64,000 nt of DNA from JBNKVT01 sp050299335 (lineage in GTDB: Bacteria > Pseudomonadota > Alphaproteobacteria > Rhodobacterales > Rhodobacteraceae). Location of the stretch: NCBI GenBank assembly GCA_050299335.1, contig JBNKVT010000051.1, positions 62,001 to 126,000 of the forward strand. The letters run 5' to 3'. The translations under genes and the position numbers were made by a program. The notes beneath the pieces are model-generated. The model was not told where the DNA came from and searched no databases. It saw only the letters and a list, made by a program, of their open reading frames with translations. Below are positions 59,907-64,000 of the stretch, piece after piece (position 1 is the first letter of the stretch; every line of letters begins with the position of its first letter).

Positions 59907-60976
59907 GCAAGACCGGCGTCCTGATCTGCGGCCACGGCTCGCGGTCCCAGGCCGCCGTCGATGAATTCGCCGTACTGGCCCGGAAACTGCCCGCCCACCT
60001 GCCCGAGGACTGGCCGGTTGATTACGGGTATCTGGAGTTTGCCAATCCGGTGCTGCGCGACGGGCTGGACGCGCTGCGCGACAAGGGTTGCGAGCGGATA
60101 CTGGCGGTGCCGGGGATGCTGTTCGCCGCCATGCATGCGAAGAATGATATTCCTTCCGTCCTGAACACCTATGCCGCCGAGCATGGGATCGAGGTGGGTT
60201 ACGGTCGCGAATTGGGGGTCGATCCGAAGATGATCCGGGCTGCCTCGGATCGGATCGGCGAGGCGCTTGATCGCGCCGATGCCGAGGCCGGTCCGGTGCC
60301 GTTGCACGAGACCTGCCTCGTGGTGATCGGGCGGGGGGCCTCTGACCCCGACGCCAATTCCAACGTCTCCAAGATCGCGCGGATGTTGTGGGAAGGGATG
60401 GGGTTCGGCTGGTGCGAGGTGGGCTATTCCGGGGTGACTTTCCCGCTGGTCGAGCCTTGTCTCGAACATGTGGCGAAACTCGGCTACCGCCGCGTCGTCG
60501 TCTTTCCCTATTTCCTCTTCACCGGCATCCTGATCGACCGCATCTACGGTTTCACCGATCAGGTCGCCGCCGCCCATCCGGGCATCGAATTCGTCAAGGC
60601 CGGCTACCTGAACGACCATCCGCTGGTGCTGGAGACCTTCGCCGAGCGCGTCCTCGAAATCGGGGCGGGTGAGAACCGGATGAATTGCGCGCTCTGCAAA
60701 TACCGCACCCAGGTTCTCGGTTTCGAGGGCGAGGTCGGGTCGCCGCAGGAGAGCCATCATCACCATGTCGAGGGGCAGGGGGCCTCGGCGCCGGGGTCGA
60801 ATGTGGCGGATTGCAAGCTGTGCGGGGATTTCTGCACCGGGGCCTGCCGGCTGGAGGCGGGGCATCATCATCACCACCACCATGACCACGATCACGGGCA
60901 TGACCATAGCCATCACCATCCGGCCTACCCCCATGCTGACCACCCGCATGGCCCGGAAAGCGTTCGGCGCAAATGA
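59903..60976 (+). CDS. cbiX: Sirohydrochlorin cobaltochelatase CbiX, long form
   Basis: 357 aa from ATG 59903. GVLICGHGSRSQAAVDEFAVLARKL holds the metal-chelating His near residue 10; a second half starts near residue 140 (CLVVIGRGASDPDANSNV) and has EVGYSGVTFPLVEPCLEHVAKLGYRRVVVFPYFLFTGILIDRIYG. A Cys cluster MNCALC at residues 260-265 and CKLCGDFCTGAC from residue 304 could hold an Fe-S cluster, and the C-terminus has 20 or so His (e.g. HHHHHHHDHDHGHDHSHHH). It inserts cobalt into sirohydrochlorin, or HBA-like precursors, early in B12 synthesis. Confidence 0.93.
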   Translation: MSKTGVLICGHGSRSQAAVDEFAVLARKLPAHLPEDWPVDYGYLEFANPVLRDGLDALRDKGCERILAVPGMLFAAMHAKNDIPSVLNTYAAEHGIEVGYGRELGVDPKMIRAASDRIGEALDRADAEAGPVPLHETCLVVIGRGASDPDANSNVSKIARMLWEGMGFGWCEVGYSGVTFPLVEPCLEHVAKLGYRRVVVFPYFLFTGILIDRIYGFTDQVAAAHPGIEFVKAGYLNDHPLVLETFAERVLEIGAGENRMNCALCKYRTQVLGFEGEVGSPQESHHHHVEGQGASAPGSNVADCKLCGDFCTGACRLEAGHHHHHHHDHDHGHDHSHHHPAYPHADHPHGPESVRRK

Positions 60977-61683
60977 CCCTTGAGGGGGAAGGCCGACCCT
61001 CGGGTCCGCAAGCGGACCGCAAGGCCCGGCCTGCGCTGTCGCGCCGCGCTTTCGATTACCTGCGGGACCCAGGCGCGATTTATGCCGAGAGCTTTGCCAC
61101 CATCGAACGCGAGGCCGATTTGGGGCGCTTCGGCCCCGGGGAACGCGCGGTTGCCATCCGGTTGATCCATGCCTGCGGGATGACGGATATCGCGGGAGGG
61201 CTGCATTTCTCGGGCAATGCGGTTGCTGCCGGGCTGGAGGCTCTTAGCAACGGCAGGCCGGTCCTGTGCGATGCGGAAATGGTGGCGCATGGGATCATCA
61301 GGCGGTTTCTGCCCGAGGGGGTGGAAGTTCTTTGCACGCTGAACGATCCCCGCACACCCGATCTGGCGGCGGGGCTGGAGACCACGCGTTCGGCTGCGGC
61401 TGTGGAGTTGTGGCGCGAACGGCTCGATGGGGCGATTGTCGCCATCGGCAACGCCCCGACGGCGCTGTTTCATCTGCTGGAGCGGCTGGGCGAGGGGTGG
61501 CCGCGCCCGGCACTGATCCTCGGATTCCCGGTGGGGTTTGTCGGGGCGGCTGAGAGCAAGGAGGCGCTGCTTGAGGCGCAAGGGGCGGAATTCGTGACCC
61601 TGAGCGGGCGGCGCGGTGGATCGGCGATGGCAGCGGCGGCGGTCAATGCGATTGCGCGGCTGGCGCAGGGAGGCGAGGGCTGA
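60973..61683 (+). CDS. cobH: Precorrin-8X methylmutase
   Basis: 236 aa. FDYLRDPGAIYAESFATIEREADLGRFGPGERAVAIRLIHACGMTDIAGGLHFSGNAVAAGLEALSNGRPVLCDAEMVAHGIIRRFLPEGVEVLCTLND is the CobH/CbiC fold, with active His in LIHACGM. It makes hydrogenobyrinate by moving the C11 methyl to C12. It overlaps cbiX by 4 nt. Confidence 0.95.
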   Translation: MTLEGEGRPSGPQADRKARPALSRRAFDYLRDPGAIYAESFATIEREADLGRFGPGERAVAIRLIHACGMTDIAGGLHFSGNAVAAGLEALSNGRPVLCDAEMVAHGIIRRFLPEGVEVLCTLNDPRTPDLAAGLETTRSAAAVELWRERLDGAIVAIGNAPTALFHLLERLGEGWPRPALILGFPVGFVGAAESKEALLEAQGAEFVTLSGRRGGSAMAAAAVNAIARLAQGGEG

Positions 61684-61694
61684 TGCAAGGTTGC

Positions 61695-61723
61695 TTGACG
61701 TGGTTTCGTTCGGGGCTCTACGC
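61695..61723 (+). promoter_or_regulatory. Sigma-70-like promoter just before the YdeI-like ORF
   Basis: TTGACG (61695-61700), 17 nt, CTACGC (61718-61723), 8 nt before ATG 61732. Transcription would start at or next to the ATG, giving a leaderless message; no ribosome site is visible. The -10 matches TATAAT poorly. Confidence 0.35.
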
Positions 61724-61731
61724 TTGGCCCC

Positions 61732-61971
61732 ATGGCCGATATCTCTCGCCTGACCCGTCCGGTCCAGCCGATGCCGGAAGACATCGCCCAACGCTTGCGC
61801 GCCGGGGGGCTGGAGACGGCCTATCAGGCGCGGCCGCCCTATCAGCGCAACGACTATCTCGGCTGGATCGCCCGGGCGAAGCGCCCTCAAACCCGCGAGA
61901 AGCGCATCGTGCAGATGCTGGACGAGCTGGCGCGGGGCGGGGTCTACATGAAGATGCGCTGGAAGGGCTGA
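61732..61971 (+). CDS. Short YdeI/OmpD-associated-like protein
   Basis: 79 aa. MADISRLTRPVQPMPEDIAQRLRAGGLETAYQARPPYQRNDYLGWIARAKRPQTREKRIVQMLDELARGGVYMKMRWKG; the RPPYQRNDYLGWI...KRPxTREKRI section is the YdeI/bacteriocin-protection type tail. It lies in the cob operon between cobH and cobL without evident role in B12 synthesis. Confidence 0.7.
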   Translation: MADISRLTRPVQPMPEDIAQRLRAGGLETAYQARPPYQRNDYLGWIARAKRPQTREKRIVQMLDELARGGVYMKMRWKG

Positions 61972-61987
61972 ACCCGGAGGCGGGGGC

Positions 61988-63187
61988 ATGAGCCAGTGGC
62001 TGGATATTATCGGCATCGGTGAGGACGGGGTCGAGGGGCTGTCGGCGGAGGCGCGCGCGCTGGTCGAGGCGGCAGAGGTCATCATCGGGGGTACGCGGCA
62101 TCACCAGCTGGTGCCCGGTCTGAAGGCCGAACGCCTCGCCTGGCCGAGCCCGTTTGATGCGATGATCGACACGATCCTTGGGCTGAGAGGGCGGCGGCTG
62201 GTCATTCTCGTGACCGGGGACCCGCTGTGGTACTCGGTCGGGGCGCGGATCACCAAGGCAATTCCGGCGAGCGAAATCCGCTTTCATCCGCAGCTTTCGG
62301 CCTTTCAATGGGCCGCCGCCCGGCTCGGCTGGAGCCTCGCCGATATCGAGACCCTCACCGTCCATGGCCGCCCCGTGGAACAGATCATTCCCTTCTTCGC
62401 CCCCGGTGCGCGGCTGCTGGTCCTGACCAGGGACGCCACCACCCCTGGGGATGTCGCCCGCCTGCTGACCGAGCGCGGCTATGGGGATAGCGAGATGGTG
62501 GTTCTCGGCTCCCTCGGCGGCCCGGACGAAACCCGGATCGAGCGTGTGGCCTCGGGCTGGGGCGACACGCGGGCGCCGGATTTCCATCTGCTGGCGATCA
62601 CCTGCAAAGCCCGGCCCGGCACGCCCCTGCTGACCCACGGGCCCGGCCTGCCAGACGAGGCGTTTGCCCATGACGGCCAGATCACCAAATCTGAGATCCG
62701 CACCCTGACCCTCGCCCGGCTGGCGCCGCAGCGTGGGGCGCTCCTGTGGGATCTCGGCTGCGGCTGCGGCTCGGTCGGGATCGAGTGGATGCGGGCCGCG
62801 CGCGATGCCGAGGCGATCGGGGTGGATGCGCGGTCTGACAGGCTGGAGATGGCACGGGCGAATGCCCTGACACATGGCACCCCCCGGCTGAAACTGATCG
62901 AGAGCAGACTGCCGAACGCCCTGGATGGATTGCCGCCCCCGGATGCCATTTTCATCGGCGGGGGGCTTGGCGAGGAACTGGCGGAACGGGCCTTCGATGC
63001 GCTGAAGCCGCATGGGCGGCTGGTGGCGAACGCGGTGACGCTGGAAAGCGAAGCGCTGCTGATCGAGTTGCAGGGGCGGCTGGGCGGCACGCTGACGCGG
63101 CTGTCTGTGGTGCGGGCAAAGCCGGTGGGCGGGTTTCGCGGCTGGAGCCCGATGATGCCGGTGACGCAATGGAGCCTGAACCGATGA
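61988..63187 (+). CDS. cobL: Precorrin-6Y C5,15-methyltransferase (decarboxylating)
   Basis: 399 aa, two domains. N-terminal CbiE type: WLDIIGIGEDGVEGLSAEARALVEAAEVIIGGTRHHQLVPG and RRLVILVTGDPLWYSVGARI. C-terminal CbiT type: GALLWDLGCGCGSVGIEWMRAARDAEAIGVDARSDRLEMARANALTHGTPRLKLIESRLPNALDGLPPPDAIFIGGGLGEELAERAF. It adds methyl groups at C5 and C15 and removes the C12 carboxyl. Overlaps cobI by 4 nt. Confidence 0.96.
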   Translation: MSQWLDIIGIGEDGVEGLSAEARALVEAAEVIIGGTRHHQLVPGLKAERLAWPSPFDAMIDTILGLRGRRLVILVTGDPLWYSVGARITKAIPASEIRFHPQLSAFQWAAARLGWSLADIETLTVHGRPVEQIIPFFAPGARLLVLTRDATTPGDVARLLTERGYGDSEMVVLGSLGGPDETRIERVASGWGDTRAPDFHLLAITCKARPGTPLLTHGPGLPDEAFAHDGQITKSEIRTLTLARLAPQRGALLWDLGCGCGSVGIEWMRAARDAEAIGVDARSDRLEMARANALTHGTPRLKLIESRLPNALDGLPPPDAIFIGGGLGEELAERAFDALKPHGRLVANAVTLESEALLIELQGRLGGTLTRLSVVRAKPVGGFRGWSPMMPVTQWSLNR

Positions 63188-63882
63188 GCGTGCTCTATGG
63201 GGTCGGCGTTGGGCCGGGAGACCCGGAACTGATGACGCTGAAGGCGCACCGCCTGATCGCGGCGGCTGATGTGATCGCCTATCCCGCGCCCGAGACCGGC
63301 GACAGTTTCGCCCGCCGCATCGCCGCCGCCGCCATTCCGGCGGAGGCCGAGGAAATTCCCATCCGCATCCCGATGCGGCCCGCGCGCTATCCGGCCCAGG
63401 AGGTCTATGACGCGGCCGCCGGGACGCTCGCCGAACGGCTGAGCGCCGGGAGATCGGTGGTCGTGCTCTGCGAGGGCGATCCGTTCTTCTATGGCTCGTT
63501 CATGTATCTCTTCGCCCGGCTTGCCGAGCGGTTCCCGACCGAAATCGTCCCCGGCGTCGCATCGCTGACCGCCTGTGCCGCCGCCGCCGCAACCCCGCTC
63601 AGCGCCCGCAACGAGACGGTCACCATCCTCCCCGGCCCGCTGTCCGATGCCGAGCTTTCCGCCCGCCTCGCCCAGGGCGGGGCCTTTGCCATCATGAAGG
63701 TCGGCCGCCACCTGCCCCGCCTCCGCGACACCGTCGCCCGGGCCGGGCTGACCGCGCGCGCCACTTATGTCAGCCATGCCTCGCTGCCCCATCAAAGGGT
63801 GCTGCCGCTGGATGAGGCCCCCGACGAAGCCCCTTATTTCTCGATGATCCTGATTGCCGGAGCCGATCCCCATGCCAGCTGA
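63184..63882 (+). CDS. cobI: Precorrin-2 C20-methyltransferase
   Basis: 232 aa from ATG 63184 (MSVLYGVGVGPGDPELMTLKAHRLIAAADVIAYPAPETGDSFARRIAA). AdoMet-binding VVLCEGDPFFYGSFMYLFARLAERFPTEIVPGVASLTACAAAAATPLSARNETVTILPG. It methylates C20 of precorrin-2. It overlaps the next gene by 11 nt. Confidence 0.96.
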   Translation: MSVLYGVGVGPGDPELMTLKAHRLIAAADVIAYPAPETGDSFARRIAAAAIPAEAEEIPIRIPMRPARYPAQEVYDAAAGTLAERLSAGRSVVVLCEGDPFFYGSFMYLFARLAERFPTEIVPGVASLTACAAAAATPLSARNETVTILPGPLSDAELSARLAQGGAFAIMKVGRHLPRLRDTVARAGLTARATYVSHASLPHQRVLPLDEAPDEAPYFSMILIAGADPHAS

Positions 63883-64000
63883 TCCGGTCGTCCTTTTTCT
63901 CACCCCCTCGGCAGAGCCGGTGGCCCGCAAGGCGGCAGAGTCGCTTGGCGCAGAACTGCACGGGCGCGGTGTGGACGAGGTCGATGCGGAGATCGGGGAT
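63872..64000 (+). CDS. Cobalamin biosynthesis protein, CbiG-type N-terminus (truncated by window)
   Basis: 43 residues from ATG 63872: MPADPVVLFLTPSAEPVARK, then AESLGAELHGRGVDEVDAEIGD, with no stop before the window end. This is like the start of CbiG/CobE-type domains, sometimes fused to CobJ (precorrin-3B C17-methyltransferase) in Rhodobacterales. Position right after cobI supports this; the fusion cannot be seen here. Confidence 0.65.
   Translation, partial: MPADPVVLFLTPSAEPVARKAAESLGAELHGRGVDEVDAEIGD

Noticed and set aside
60861..60930. CAT/CAC-rich simple repeat
   Set aside because: It is the codon run for the His-rich tail of CbiX and is in frame with it.

Overview
The window is high-GC bacterial chromosome from an alphaproteobacterium, most likely order Rhodobacterales. 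Supporting this are a GcrA cell-cycle regulator, a petP/petR-like pair beside ilvE, a compact flagellar cluster (fliI / flgB-flgC-fliE-fliQ / flgF-flgG-flgA-flgH-fliL), cobalt-early (aerobic-type) cob genes with a large CbiX, and an ffh-rpsP-rimM-trmD-rplS block. Genes are tightly packed with many ATGA-type overlaps. I see no phage, insertion sequence, CRISPR array or rRNA; there is one tRNA, tRNA-Leu(CAA).

Layout. 1-333: start of an outer-membrane barrel gene broken by an amber codon in its signal peptide. 511-1284: membrane-anchored coiled-coil protein. 1643-7770: flagellar basal body, export and L-ring genes, with fliI divergent. 7752-9930: a pyruvyl-transferase-family gene and a GT4 glycosyltransferase. 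10000-10881: unknown, possibly a 2OG-Fe(II) oxygenase-fold protein. 11227-18266: LacI-type regulator, binding-protein-dependent polyol ABC transporter and mannitol 2-dehydrogenase, which together form a hexitol uptake and oxidation operon. 18368-23919: rmlA-rmlD-rmlB-rmlC (dTDP-L-rhamnose) and a divergent TPR/GT2 glycosyltransferase, for surface polysaccharide. 24149-25674: dgoK-dgoA (KDGal catabolism). 25785-27913: AraC regulator and pobA (4-hydroxybenzoate to protocatechuate). 28373-29497: PepSY membrane protein.

29643-33867: ilvE, petP, petR, an SH3 protein, a 2-hydroxyacid dehydrogenase and a small membrane ORF. 33928-38376: a five-gene HAAT-type (Liv-like) ABC transporter. 38563-40371: large acidic-tailed membrane protein of unknown function. 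40496-46860 (minus): ffh, three tandem GNAT acetyltransferases, chorismate mutase, rpsP, rimM, a VOC protein, trmD and rplS. 47046-51621: membrane protein, TauE/SafE exporter, aldehyde dehydrogenase with an ACMSD-like amidohydrolase, and a small membrane protein. 51679-59341: gcrA, ABC-2 permease, sorbosone-dehydrogenase-like protein, methionine aminopeptidase, sfsA, CinA-like protein, and two tandem Xi-class glutathione transferases. 59353-59437: tRNA-Leu. 59727-64000: cobalamin genes (His-rich membrane peptide, cbiX, cobH, YdeI-like ORF, cobL, cobI, start of a CbiG-type gene).

Beyond the genes, the non-coding DNA is rich in short palindromes. These include a composite GC-rich element present at three loci, a 42-44 nt imperfect palindrome at two loci, tandem hairpins inside the polyol operon, a 20-bp-arm inverted repeat next to an FNR-like box, and matched operator-like motifs around the LacI gene. 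I found nothing I can confidently call a wholly new multi-gene system. The least explained genes are those at 10000-10881 and 38563-40371, and the linked ALDH/amidohydrolase pair with its own palindromic promoter.
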